Source: Flavobacterium sedimenticola | GTDB lineage: Bacteria > Bacteroidota > Bacteroidia > Flavobacteriales > Flavobacteriaceae | Reading direction: 5' to 3' | Length of the DNA: 64,000 nucleotides | Assembly (NCBI RefSeq): GCF_030053345.1 | Contig: NZ_JASGBP010000010.1 | Coordinates: forward strand, 49,448 to 113,447 | Part shown: piece after piece, positions 19,386-27,905 of the stretch | Layout: the number at the start of each line of letters is the position of its first letter | How positions within the stretch are numbered: position 1 is the first letter of the stretch | The notes under the pieces: model-generated | Told to the model about the DNA's origin: nothing | Database searches by the model: none | What the model saw: only the letters and a program-made list of their open reading frames with translations | Translations under genes and position numbers: made by a program

Positions 19386-19412
19386 GAAGCCCGGTGGGCT
19401 TCAGGTATTTTA
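19386..19412 (+). terminator. Possible terminator after gyrB
   Basis: Perfect 7-bp stem GAAGCCC/GGGCTTC with a 3-base loop, 30 bp after the gyrB stop. Only a weak T-rich tail (TATTTTAAAATTTTC) follows, so termination may be partial. The rest of the 241-bp gap to mdh shows nothing recognisable. Confidence 0.5.
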
Positions 19413-19596
19413 AAATTTTCAAATAGAGTTGAATATAACACAAGAGCCATAGCCCCGATTGAAGCGAAAATCCTTTTTTGGTTTGCTCACAAACTAAAAA
19501 AGATTGTAACGGAAAGCGGGAAACAGCTCCCAAAAAAAAGAAACAAACAACACTCGCAGTCGGAAAGGGCTGCGGCCTTAAAATTAGATAAAACAA

Positions 19597-20532
19597 ATGA
19601 AAGTTACCATTGTAGGAGCAGGAAACGTAGGTGCTACTTGTGCCGATGCGATTGCTTACAGAAGAATTGCCAGCGAAATTGTGCTGGTTGACATCAGAGA
19701 AGGTTTTGCAGAAGGAAAAGCGTTGGATATTACGCAAACGCAAACCACGTTAGGGTTTAATACCAAAGTAATCGGAAGTACTAACGACTACGCGAAAACT
19801 GCAGGTAGTGATGTAGTAGTGATTACATCGGGTGTGCCGAGAAAACCCGGAATGACACGTGAAGAATTAATCGGTATTAATGCCGGCATTGTAAAAGGCG
19901 TTGCGGAGAGTTTGTTGAAACACTCGCCGAATGCCATTTTTGTGATTGTATCGAACCCTATGGATACGATGACGTATTTGGCCTACAAATCGTTAGGCTT
20001 GCCTAAAAACCGTATCATCGGTATGGGTGGAACACTCGACAGCTCTCGTTTTAAAACCTATTTATCATTGGCTTTAGACAAGCCGGCGAACGATATTCAA
20101 GGTATGGTTATTGGCGGTCACGGCGATACCACTATGATTCCGTTAACCCGTTTGGCTTCGTACAACGGTGTGCCGGTTTCTCAATTTTTATCCGAAGAAG
20201 CTTTGGCTAAAGTAGCGGCTGATACTATGGTGGGCGGAGCTACCTTAACCGCTTTGTTAGGTACTTCGGCTTGGTATGCACCGGGTGCTTCGGTGGCCTA
20301 TTTGGTGGATGCTATTTTGAATGACCAACAAAAAATGATTCCGTGTTCCGTATATTTGGAAGGCGAATACGGACAAAACGATATTTGTATCGGAGTGCCT
20401 TGTATTATTGGTAAAAACGGTGTGGAAAGCATCGTGGATATTCAGTTGAATGATGCTGAAAAAGCGTTGTTTGCCAAGAGTGCCGATGCGGTTCGCAACA
20501 TGAATAACGACCTAAAATCTCATTTGGGATAA
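19597..20532 (+). CDS. mdh: Malate dehydrogenase (LDH-like, NAD-dependent)
   Basis: Oxidises malate to oxaloacetate in the TCA cycle. The 311-residue protein is of the lactate-dehydrogenase-like MDH type. The NAD-binding loop is VGAGNVG (6-12) with Asp32 (LVDIREG) selecting NAD. Substrate arginines are Arg82 and Arg88 in PRKPGMTREE, where Arg82 rather than Gln indicates malate rather than lactate. GGTLDSSRF carries the Asp/Arg pair and GGHGDTT the catalytic His175. It is probably monocistronic, with a strong terminator downstream. Confidence 0.95.
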   Translation: MKVTIVGAGNVGATCADAIAYRRIASEIVLVDIREGFAEGKALDITQTQTTLGFNTKVIGSTNDYAKTAGSDVVVITSGVPRKPGMTREELIGINAGIVKGVAESLLKHSPNAIFVIVSNPMDTMTYLAYKSLGLPKNRIIGMGGTLDSSRFKTYLSLALDKPANDIQGMVIGGHGDTTMIPLTRLASYNGVPVSQFLSEEALAKVAADTMVGGATLTALLGTSAWYAPGASVAYLVDAILNDQQKMIPCSVYLEGEYGQNDICIGVPCIIGKNGVESIVDIQLNDAEKALFAKSADAVRNMNNDLKSHLG

Positions 20533-20548
20533 TATATATAGGTAAGAC

Positions 20549-20584
20549 TCTAAAAAGGCTGCAAATTTTGCAGTCTTTTTTTTT
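20549..20584 (+). terminator. Rho-independent terminator after mdh
   Basis: Core stem CTGCAAA/TTTGCAG (20559-20565 with 20567-20573), extended outward by A-rich/T-rich pairing, then at least nine T. Confidence 0.85.
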
Positions 20585-20603
20585 GATATTAATCGAGAAA
20601 ATA

Positions 20604-20634
20604 TTGGTTAATCTTATCGATAATTATATATTTG
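20604..20634 (+). promoter_or_regulatory. Promoter of secDF
   Basis: TTG (20604-20606), 20-bp spacer, TATATTTG (20627-20634): both Bacteroidetes promoter elements at consensus spacing. A start near 20640 would leave a leader of about 118 bases before the secDF ATG. Confidence 0.7.
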
Positions 20635-20758
20635 CACGTTTCGTAAAAAACGGAATGGTTGTAAATTCAATACTTTAGGTTATAACGTTTTGAATTTCAA
20701 CATTTTTTGCTTTTTTGTGAAGTGAACATAACCCAGAATTAATTAATTTTTAGTAATA

Positions 20759-23725
20759 ATGCAGAATAAAGGACTAGTTAAATTTTTCGCAATTTTATTT
20801 GCCTTGGTAAGTATCTACCAACTTTCGTTCACGTTTGTGGCCAATAAAGTAAAAGATGACGCCAAAACTTTCGCCGGAGGAAATCCGGAGAAGGAAATCA
20901 AATATCTTGATTCGATAGGAAAAGAAAAAGTATTTCTTGACTTCTTTACCTATGATGAAGTAAAAGACAAGCAAATCAATAAAGGGCTTGACCTTGAAGG
21001 CGGTATCAACGTAACCCTTCAAATATCGGTTAAAGACGTGTTGAAGCAGTTGTCTAATAACTCTAAGAATCCGGTATTTAACAAAGCTTTGGAAGATGCT
21101 ACTAGAAATCAAAGAGGAAATCAATCGTACTTCGATGCCTTTTTTGAAGCATTTGACGCTATCAAAGGATCTACCAAGTTAGCTTCTCCTGATATTTTTG
21201 CCAACCGAAATCTGCAAGGTGAAATTGATTTCAACATGACTGATGAGCAGGTGAAAAAAGTATTGGCTAAAAAAGTAGATGAGTCGGTTGAGTCGGCTTT
21301 TGGCGTATTGAGAAGTCGTATCGATAAATTCGGGGTAACACAACCTAACATTGCTAAATTAGGGCAAACCGGAAGAATCTTGATTGAATTACCGGGTGCT
21401 AAAGATGTAGACCGTATTAAAAAATTAGTATCAAGTAAAGCCGAATTGGAATTTTGGGAAGCCTACAACGGTATGGATTTCACCAATTTCTTGAGTGCAG
21501 CCAACAACTCGTTAAAAGCTACCGTGAAGACGGAGAATGTACAAGAAGAAACAGCCAAAGCGACTGATTCTATCAGTAAATTATTGACTGATAAAGACAG
21601 TGATTCTGCGGTTGCCAAAAAAGGAAATAATCCATTGTTTGACAAATTAATATTGAGTCCGGGCGGACCGATTTTAGGTTTTGCAGCTCCAAAAGATACA
21701 GCGGTTATCAATAGTTATTTCAAAAGACCGGAAATTCGTTCGTTATTACCTGCCGACAAGAGGTATGTTAAATTAGTTTGGGGTAAACCGGTAGTTTCGG
21801 TAGATGAAAAAACCAAAAAAGAAACGTCAAGAGTGGATTTGTATGCTCTAAAGAGCAACAGAGACGATATTGCGCCGTTAAGTGGCGGTGTTATTGTTGA
21901 TGCTATGGATTCCTTTGATCAAATGGGTAAACCATCTGTTGAAATGCAAATGAATGGTGCCGGAGCTAAAACGTGGGAAGAAATGACCGGTAAGGCGTTT
22001 TCACAAAAAACATGTATCGCCATTGCTTTAGATGATGTAGTATATTCTGCACCGGGCGTAACCAGTGGTCCGATTGCCGGAGGAAGATCCATCATTACCG
22101 GGAACTTTACAGTGGCTGAAACCAAAGACTTAGCGAACGTGTTAAGAGCCGGTAAATTACCTGCTACTGCAGAAATTGTTCAATCGGAAGTGGTTGGGCC
22201 TTCTTTGGGAGAAATTGCTATTCATGCCGGTTTAATTTCATCGATTGTTGGTTTCCTATTGGTTTGTTTGTGGATGGTATTCTACTACGGAAGAGCCGGT
22301 TGGTATGCTAATGCGGCTTTGTTGTTAAACTTATTGTTCTTGTTTGGGGTAATGGCCAGCTTTGGTTTCGTATTAACGTTACCGGGTATTGCAGGTATCG
22401 TTTTAACCTTAGGAACAGCAGTAGATGCGAACATTATTATTTATGAAAGGGCTAAAGAAGAACTCAGAGACGGCAAATCGTTGGCCGATGCTGTTGTAGC
22501 CTCATACGGTTGGAAAGGTGCGATGCGTTCTATTATTGACGCCAACGTAACCCACGTGTTAACCGGTGCTATTTTATATACCTTCGGAACCGGACCAATT
22601 AAAGGATTTGCGTTAACCTTATTGATTGGTATTTTTACCTCATTATTCACTTCTATTTTTATTGCCCGAATCTTTATTGACAGAGATATTGCGAAGAACA
22701 GAAGTTTGATGTTTGCTACCAATTTGACTAAAAATTGGTTTACCGGTTTCCACTTCGATTTCATCGGTATTAAGAAATTCTCTTATGTTTTCTCTACCTT
22801 AGTGGTTATCGGAAGTTGTGTTTCTTTCTATTTCAATGGTTTGGATGAAGGTGTTGACTTTGTGGGAGGAAGAACATTCCAGGTTAAATTTGAAAAACCG
22901 GTTGAGTCGAGCAAAGTATCTGAAGAATTGTCCGCTGCTTTCGGAACTTCGGTAGAAGCCAAAGTTTTCGGTGAAGACAATCAGTTGAAAATTACGACCA
23001 AATACAAAATTAAAGAAGAAGGTGTTGAAGTAGATAAAGAAGTAAACATGAAGTTGTATGAAGGCTTGAAACAATATTTCGGTGCCGACATGACATATGA
23101 AAAATTCATCAATACTTTCGACGGAAAAAAAATCGGTGTATTGCAAGCGTCTAAAGTTGGGGCTGCTATTTCTGCCGATATCAAAACCAACTCTTTCTGG
23201 GCAGTTATCGGAGCGATGTTGGTAGTTGGTTTGTACTTGGTAATTTCTTTCCGAAAATGGCAGTATTCCTTAGGTGCGATTGCGGCGGTATTCCACGACG
23301 TTATTTTCGTTTTAGGACTATACTCATTGTTGTACAAATACATGCCTTTCCATATGGAAATGGACCAGCACTTTATTGCGGCCATTCTGACGGTTATCGG
23401 TTATTCGATGAATGATACCGTAATTGTATTCGACAGGGTTCGTGAATTCTTGGCCGGAAATATCAAAGGAAGCTTTAAAGATGTGGTAAATGCCTCTATT
23501 AATACTACCTTATCCAGAACTATCAATACTTCATTAACGATGATTTTAGTATTGTTAATCATGTTTGTGTTTGGTGGCGATTCGATCCGAGGCTTTATCT
23601 TCGCCATGTTGGTGGGTATTGTTGTAGGTACGTATTCTTCGTTATTTATTGCGACACCAATCTTGGTTGACAGTGTAAGCAAAAAGGATATTGAAGAAAT
23701 TGAAAACCGTCACAAAGGACAATAA
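20759..23725 (+). CDS. secDF: Protein translocase subunit SecDF (fused)
   Basis: Membrane motor that uses ion flow to pull exported proteins through SecYEG. At 988 residues it is the fused SecD-SecF form usual in Bacteroidetes. After TM1 comes a long periplasmic region with the SecD motif GLDLEGGINVTLQI (about 79) and the P1 region RSRIDKFGVTQPNI. The SecD membrane part shows GTAVDANIIIYERAKEELRDG (TM4 Asp). The SecF half starts near residue 655, with GVDFVGGRTFQVKF and the equivalent GYSMNDTVIVFDRVREFL. It is transcribed alone from a clear promoter and ends in a bidirectional terminator. Confidence 0.95.
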   Translation: MQNKGLVKFFAILFALVSIYQLSFTFVANKVKDDAKTFAGGNPEKEIKYLDSIGKEKVFLDFFTYDEVKDKQINKGLDLEGGINVTLQISVKDVLKQLSNNSKNPVFNKALEDATRNQRGNQSYFDAFFEAFDAIKGSTKLASPDIFANRNLQGEIDFNMTDEQVKKVLAKKVDESVESAFGVLRSRIDKFGVTQPNIAKLGQTGRILIELPGAKDVDRIKKLVSSKAELEFWEAYNGMDFTNFLSAANNSLKATVKTENVQEETAKATDSISKLLTDKDSDSAVAKKGNNPLFDKLILSPGGPILGFAAPKDTAVINSYFKRPEIRSLLPADKRYVKLVWGKPVVSVDEKTKKETSRVDLYALKSNRDDIAPLSGGVIVDAMDSFDQMGKPSVEMQMNGAGAKTWEEMTGKAFSQKTCIAIALDDVVYSAPGVTSGPIAGGRSIITGNFTVAETKDLANVLRAGKLPATAEIVQSEVVGPSLGEIAIHAGLISSIVGFLLVCLWMVFYYGRAGWYANAALLLNLLFLFGVMASFGFVLTLPGIAGIVLTLGTAVDANIIIYERAKEELRDGKSLADAVVASYGWKGAMRSIIDANVTHVLTGAILYTFGTGPIKGFALTLLIGIFTSLFTSIFIARIFIDRDIAKNRSLMFATNLTKNWFTGFHFDFIGIKKFSYVFSTLVVIGSCVSFYFNGLDEGVDFVGGRTFQVKFEKPVESSKVSEELSAAFGTSVEAKVFGEDNQLKITTKYKIKEEGVEVDKEVNMKLYEGLKQYFGADMTYEKFINTFDGKKIGVLQASKVGAAISADIKTNSFWAVIGAMLVVGLYLVISFRKWQYSLGAIAAVFHDVIFVLGLYSLLYKYMPFHMEMDQHFIAAILTVIGYSMNDTVIVFDRVREFLAGNIKGSFKDVVNASINTTLSRTINTSLTMILVLLIMFVFGGDSIRGFIFAMLVGIVVGTYSSLFIATPILVDSVSKKDIEEIENRHKGQ

Positions 23726-23743
23726 TCAGTATTTTTCAAACAT

Positions 23744-23776
23744 AAAAAAGGGTTGTCATTTGACAACCCTTTTTTT
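23744..23776. terminator. Bidirectional terminator between secDF and DUF4258
   Basis: Perfect stem GGGTTGTCA/TGACAACCC with a 2-base spacer (TT), flanked by A6 on the left and T7 on the right. It serves the converging secDF and porX-ald operon transcripts. Confidence 0.9.
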
Positions 23777-23781
23777 ATTAT

Positions 23782-24153
23782 TTATTTCCGGATGTTTTTT
23801 AAAACGGCCTTGTCGGAATAATTGATAATCTCAACAGTAATATCTTGATTGGCTTTGCTTTTTCCGGTGATGATGTAAAGTTTGCCGCCTTCTTTGGGTT
23901 TGTTGCTCAAATCAAAATCGACATCGCCATTAGTGAGTATGTTTTTAAGATCTTCTTTGCTGATGCCGCGTTGACTCATTTGTTGGCTGGCGATACTGTC
24001 GTAGTGAAAAGGTTTGTTCCGAATATCGTTTAAAACTCTCGCATTGGGGAAGTAATTACACCGTGTATCTTTGCCGCTAAGCACCAAGACCACAAAAAAC
24101 ATCCCAATGACAAATCCTACTAAATAGTAGGCTAATCGTTGGTAAAATTTCAT
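23782..24153 (-). CDS. DUF4258-domain membrane-anchored protein
   Basis: 123-residue protein with one N-terminal membrane helix (about 8-26, YYLVGFVIGMFFVVLVL) and a C-terminal soluble domain. The segment SQQMSQRGISKEDLKNILTNG followed by GKLYIITGKSKANQDITVEI matches the DUF4258 pattern (a small alpha-beta domain like RNase-toxin folds). The membrane anchor and the lack of a partner antitoxin argue against a toxin role. It lies 66 bp downstream of ald on the same strand and is probably the last gene of the porX-tsaE-ald operon. Function is unknown. Confidence 0.65.
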   Translation of the reverse strand: MKFYQRLAYYLVGFVIGMFFVVLVLSGKDTRCNYFPNARVLNDIRNKPFHYDSIASQQMSQRGISKEDLKNILTNGDVDFDLSNKPKEGGKLYIITGKSKANQDITVEIINYSDKAVLKNIRK

Positions 24154-24219
24154 GAGTATTTATTTTTCGGTAAAAATAATCAATGTTAGAGATACGGTAC
24201 AGGGAAAACCCGATTTATT

Positions 24220-25413
24220 TTAGAAAACAATCAGATTGATGTCGTTGTCCGGTAAATTAAACCAATCGCCAATGGCTTTGTTGGTTAAAATGCCGTGGTA
24301 AAGATAAACCCCGTTTTTTAATCCTTTGTTGCAGCGGATGGCACTTTCGATACCGCCGTCTTCCGCTATTTGTAGCAAATAGGGTGTAATAATGTTGCTA
24401 ATGGAAAGCGAGGCAGTTTTGGAGTAGCGCGACGGTATATTGGGCACGCAATAATGAATAATATTGTTTTTGATAAAGGTAGGTGATTCGTGTGTGGTCA
24501 CTTCCGAGGTTTCAAAGCAACCTCCGGTATCGATACTCACATCTACAATCACAGCCCCTTTTTTCATATGTTCTACCATGGTTTCCGTTACCACAACCGG
24601 ACAGCGGTCTTTGCCGCGCATGGCACCAATGGCCACATCACAACGGCGGAGTGCTTTTAGTAAAGATTTAGGTTGTATGGTAGAGGTGAATATACGTTGA
24701 TTTAAATTGTTTTGTAAGCGGCGTAATTTGGTGATTGAATTGTCAAATACTTTAACGCTGGCTCCTAATCCCAAGGCAGTTTTGGCAGCAAATTCCCCTA
24801 CGGTTCCCGCACCCAAAATAACAACATCGGTGGGAGGTACTCCGGTTATGTTGCCCAACAGTAATCCTTTGCCGAATTCGTTGTTAATCATCAATTCGGC
24901 GGCGATTAAAACAGAGGCTGTACCGGCAATTTCGCTCAGCGACTTTACGGCCGGATACGAACCGTCTTCGTCTTTGATGTATTCGAAAGCTAGAGCCGTA
25001 ACCTTTTTTTTAGATAAGGCTTCAAAGTATTCTTTTTTTCGGGTTTTGAGTTGTATGGCTGATATTACGATAGCGCCGGTGTTTACCAGGGCAATTTCTT
25101 CCATGGTTAACGGTTCTACCTTTAAAATCATCGGACAACTGAAGACCTTTTTGGTGTCTTTGGTAATGGTCGCTCCGGCATCGCTGAATTCTTTATCCGT
25201 ATAACTCGAGCTTAAGCCGGCACCCGATTCAATCATCACTTTATGACCGTGAGAGGTTAATGAATTCACCGCATCGGGTGTGAGACAAATACGTCTTTCC
25301 TGATAAGAAGTTTCTTTGGGAATCCCGATAAAGAGCTCGCTCTTATGACGATAAATCTCTAATTTTTCCTCTTGAGGTAAAAGTTGTTGTTTGGTAAACG
25401 GGGTTAACGACAT
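24220..25413 (-). CDS. ald: Alanine dehydrogenase (AlaDH/PNT family)
   Basis: Predicted NAD-dependent alanine dehydrogenase interconverting alanine and pyruvate plus ammonium, 397 residues. The N-terminal catalytic domain has GIPKETSYQERRICLTPDAV (start and substrate Arg), GHKVMIESGAG and KVEPLTMEEI. The NAD domain has VILGAGTVGEFAAKTALGLGA with VKVFDNS (Asp for NAD), and later RGKDRCPVVVTETMV and VDVSIDTGGCFETS. The N-terminal extension of about 25 residues is common in Flavobacteria. Related transhydrogenase alpha subunits have a similar fold, but no beta subunit is nearby. It lies 45 bp downstream of tsaE. Confidence 0.85.
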   Translation of the reverse strand: MSLTPFTKQQLLPQEEKLEIYRHKSELFIGIPKETSYQERRICLTPDAVNSLTSHGHKVMIESGAGLSSSYTDKEFSDAGATITKDTKKVFSCPMILKVEPLTMEEIALVNTGAIVISAIQLKTRKKEYFEALSKKKVTALAFEYIKDEDGSYPAVKSLSEIAGTASVLIAAELMINNEFGKGLLLGNITGVPPTDVVILGAGTVGEFAAKTALGLGASVKVFDNSITKLRRLQNNLNQRIFTSTIQPKSLLKALRRCDVAIGAMRGKDRCPVVVTETMVEHMKKGAVIVDVSIDTGGCFETSEVTTHESPTFIKNNIIHYCVPNIPSRYSKTASLSISNIITPYLLQIAEDGGIESAIRCNKGLKNGVYLYHGILTNKAIGDWFNLPDNDINLIVF

Positions 25414-25458
25414 GACGCTAGACTGAATTTAGAACCAAATTACAAAATTTTATCTAAG

Positions 25459-25866
25459 TTATATCAATCGGAGGTGTCTTTTACCATCCGCGGCTATTTG
25501 GAGTGTTATTTTGCTATAGCGTTCCGGTAAGAGATTCGGAATTTTTTCGGCCCATTCGATAAAACACCATTGCCCTGAATACAAGTATTCATCAATACCC
25601 ATGTCTAAAGCTTCGGCTTCCGATTTCAAACGATAAACATCAAAATGATACACTTTGGATTGGCCGCCTGCGTGATATTCGTTCACCAAGGCAAAAGTCG
25701 GACTACTCGTAGCATCCATTACGCCCAACTCTTTAGCTAATGCTTTGATTAATGTGGTTTTGCCGACACCCATCGGACCGTTAAAAACAATGACTTTATT
25801 TGGGTTTTCGGCTATGATTTTTTTGGCAACTTCTTGTATTTCGTCAAGTGAAAAGATAATTTCCAT
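25459..25866 (-). CDS. tsaE: tRNA threonylcarbamoyladenosine ATPase TsaE
   Basis: Small P-loop ATPase that works with TsaB and TsaD to put the t6A modification on tRNAs reading ANN codons. 135 residues. Walker A is GPMGVGKTT (about 30-38); SSPTFALVNEY is the family switch region, HFDVYRLKSEAEALDMGIDEYL contains the Asp/Tyr motif, and CFIEWAEKIPNLLP is the Walker B equivalent. It lies between porX (14 bp) and ald (45 bp) on the same strand, an arrangement familiar in Flavobacteriaceae. Confidence 0.93.
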   Translation of the reverse strand: MEIIFSLDEIQEVAKKIIAENPNKVIVFNGPMGVGKTTLIKALAKELGVMDATSSPTFALVNEYHAGGQSKVYHFDVYRLKSEAEALDMGIDEYLYSGQWCFIEWAEKIPNLLPERYSKITLQIAADGKRHLRLI

Positions 25867-25880
25867 TAGAATAGGTTGGA

Positions 25881-27434
25881 CTATTTCGGATTAAACACTA
25901 AAAACGGCACAATCATTTCTTCTAAAGAAATACCACCGTGTTGGTACGTATTGCGATAGTAACTCACATAATGATTGTAGTTGTTTACATAGGCCAAAAA
26001 TAAATCATTCTTGGCAAATATATACGAACTGCTCATGTTTATTGCCGGTAATCCAATTTTCTTCGGATCTTTCACCGCATATACATCTTTGTCTTCGTAG
26101 GTCAAACTGCGACCGGTTTTGTAGCGCAAGTTCAAACTGGTGTTTTTGTCGCCAATTACCTTAGACGGATTCTTTACGTTAATCGTTCCGTGATCGGTGG
26201 TCAAGATTAACTTAAAGCCCAGTTTTTGCGCTTGTTGAATAATTTCCAATAACGGAGAATTTTTGAACCAACTCGATGTGAGCGAGCGATATGCTTTATC
26301 GTCTGAGGCCAATTCTTTCACCACCTCCATTTCGGTTTTAGCGTGCGACAACATATCGACAAAGTTGTATACTACAGTAACCAGTTGATTGTCTTTGAGT
26401 GCTTTGAAGTTGTCGGCCAGTTTTTTGCCGCCGGCCAAATTGGTGATTTTAAAATAGTCTTGTTTGATATTCAATCCCAATCGTTTTAAATGTGCGGTTA
26501 AAAATTCGGCTTCATACAAATTCTTACCACCGTCCTCTACATCATTTTTCCAATATTGCGGGAATTGTTTCTCCATCTCCAACGGTGTCAATCCCGAGAA
26601 AATAGCGTTTCGGGCATACTGCGTAGCAGTAGGCAAACTGGCAAAATAAGGGATTTCTTTTTCCAATTTGTAATGATTGCCCACTACGTTTTCAATGGCT
26701 TTCCACTGATCGTAGCGCAAGTTGTCGATGACAACAAAAAGAACAGGCTTGTCTTTTTTGACCAATTCGGGCACCACCAATTCTCTGAAAAGGGTATGCG
26801 ACATCACCGGTTTTTCACCTTTGGATGAAAACCAATCTTCATAATTACGCTCGATGAACTTACCAAATTGCACATTGGCTTCTACTTTTTGGCTCTCCAA
26901 AATTTCAATCATGCTTTGGTCATTAATGCTATCCAATTCCAACTCCCAAAACAATAGTTTTTTATACAGTTCTATCCAGTCTTCATAATGATTGACCATG
27001 GCCAATTCCATTGCAATTTTTCGGAATTCTTTTTGGTAATCTAAGGTGGTTTTCTCCGATATCAATCGCGAATGGTCGAGGTTTTTTTTCAAGCTCAACA
27101 AAATCTGATTCGGATTTACCGGTTTAATAAGGTAATCAGCAATTTTAGAGCCGATGGCTTCTTCCATGATGTATTCTTCCTCACTTTTGGTAATCATAAT
27201 AATCGGCGTAGACGATTTCTTCTCTTTCATTTCCGAAAGCGTTTCCAATCCGCTCATTCCGGGCATGTTTTCGTCTAAAAAAACAATATCAAAATTCCCT
27301 TCTTCATAAGCGTCAATAGCATCCCGGCCATTATTATAGGTCGTTACTTTATAATTTTTACTTTCTAAAAATAAGATGTGAGGTTTTAACAAATCAATCT
27401 CGTCATCCACCCAAAGTATTTTGATTTTGTCCAT
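25881..27434 (-). CDS. porX: PorX-type response regulator with PglZ phosphatase domain
   Basis: Response regulator of the type IX secretion system, partner of the histidine kinase PorY in characterised species. 517 residues. The receiver domain (1-125) has Asp10/Asp11, phospho-acceptor Asp54 in IVFLDENMPG and Lys near 104 in DYLIKPV. A helical linker leads to a C-terminal alkaline-phosphatase-like PglZ domain: FVVIDNLRYDQWKAIE with the metal Asp, SLPTATQYARNAIFSG with the nucleophile-type Thr, and LILTTDHGTINV with metal Asp/His. It heads the porX-tsaE-ald-DUF4258 run. The window has T9SS-exported proteins at both ends but not porY or the core secretion genes. Confidence 0.9.
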   Translation of the reverse strand: MDKIKILWVDDEIDLLKPHILFLESKNYKVTTYNNGRDAIDAYEEGNFDIVFLDENMPGMSGLETLSEMKEKKSSTPIIMITKSEEEYIMEEAIGSKIADYLIKPVNPNQILLSLKKNLDHSRLISEKTTLDYQKEFRKIAMELAMVNHYEDWIELYKKLLFWELELDSINDQSMIEILESQKVEANVQFGKFIERNYEDWFSSKGEKPVMSHTLFRELVVPELVKKDKPVLFVVIDNLRYDQWKAIENVVGNHYKLEKEIPYFASLPTATQYARNAIFSGLTPLEMEKQFPQYWKNDVEDGGKNLYEAEFLTAHLKRLGLNIKQDYFKITNLAGGKKLADNFKALKDNQLVTVVYNFVDMLSHAKTEMEVVKELASDDKAYRSLTSSWFKNSPLLEIIQQAQKLGFKLILTTDHGTINVKNPSKVIGDKNTSLNLRYKTGRSLTYEDKDVYAVKDPKKIGLPAINMSSSYIFAKNDLFLAYVNNYNHYVSYYRNTYQHGGISLEEMIVPFLVFNPK

Positions 27435-27528
27435 AGTATTCCAGATTTTGGTGCAAATTACTATTTATAAAACGCAGTACTATTAAAATTATTATAAAAT
27501 GCTGAAATCTTTTGGGAATGACCCAACC

Positions 27529-27560
27529 AAAAAAGTGCTGTCTCTATGACAACACTTCTT
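27529..27560 (-). terminator. Terminator of the DUF2892 gene
   Basis: On the minus strand a stem AAGTGTTGTC/GACAGCACTT (one G-U pair) with loop ATAGA is followed by T6. It separates the DUF2892 gene from porX. Confidence 0.8.
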
Positions 27561-27582
27561 CACATTAAATAGAGTAACAGGG

Positions 27583-27786
27583 TTATTTGGTTTTACACGT
27601 ATTGATGCCCAATAACGGGTACAACGGGCAAAAACCAACCAAACTGGTAAGCACAAAAACAGCGGCAAAAGCTAATAAAACATAGCTTACAGTACCGGTA
27701 ACGGTGCCACTGAAATACAAATAAGCAAACACGGCAGCCAAAATTACTCGGATGCCTCGGTCTGCTGTTCCCATGTTTTTTTTCAT
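27583..27786 (-). CDS. DUF2892 small inner-membrane protein
   Basis: 67-residue protein with the DUF2892 (YgaP membrane-part) layout: MGTADRGIRVILAAVFAYLY forms helix one, and VSYVLLAFAAVFVLTSLVGF helix two, followed by CPLYPLLGINTCKTK. The two C-terminal Cys (CPLYPLLGINTC) are the family hallmark; YgaP relatives are fused or linked to rhodanese and sulfur handling. It is divergent from the Crp/Fnr gene. The intergenic region holds a TGAT-N4-ATCA box and a -7-like element facing this gene. It belongs with the sulfur/redox block to its right. A role with persulfides is an inference. Confidence 0.85.
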   Translation of the reverse strand: MKKNMGTADRGIRVILAAVFAYLYFSGTVTGTVSYVLLAFAAVFVLTSLVGFCPLYPLLGINTCKTK

Positions 27787-27818
27787 GACGATAGCGTAAT
27801 TTATTGGTTTATAGAAGA

Positions 27819-27826
27819 TAAAGGTA
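27819..27826 (-). promoter_or_regulatory. -7 element of the DUF2892 gene
   Basis: Minus-strand TACCTTTA, one base from TAnnTTTG, 33 bp before the DUF2892 start. It lies 29.5 bp from the centre of the Fnr-like box at 27850-27861. Confidence 0.5.
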
Positions 27827-27849
27827 GTGGTTTTGTTTTTTCGACGGAA

Positions 27850-27861
27850 TGATTTTTATCA
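27850..27861. promoter_or_regulatory. Crp/Fnr-type operator (box 1)
   Basis: TGATTTTTATCA: the inverted half-sites TGAT and ATCA separated by four bases, the core of the FNR-type consensus. It sits between the divergent DUF2892 and Crp/Fnr genes. Its centre is near -41 of the DUF2892 promoter and 50 bp before the regulator's ATG, so it may also give autoregulation. Confidence 0.6.
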
Positions 27862-27905
27862 TGTCGATTTTTAACCGAAATTTACAAGGCTAAACCCATG
27901 TCATT

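Noticed and set aside
19366..19743. 125-aa minus-strand ORF overlapping mdh
   Set aside because: It overlaps the start of malate dehydrogenase on the opposite strand; composition looks like a shadow and the frame has no signal or family features.
23782..24153. DUF4258 gene as a toxin-antitoxin component
   Set aside because: It has a membrane helix and no partner gene, and it follows ald in an operon.
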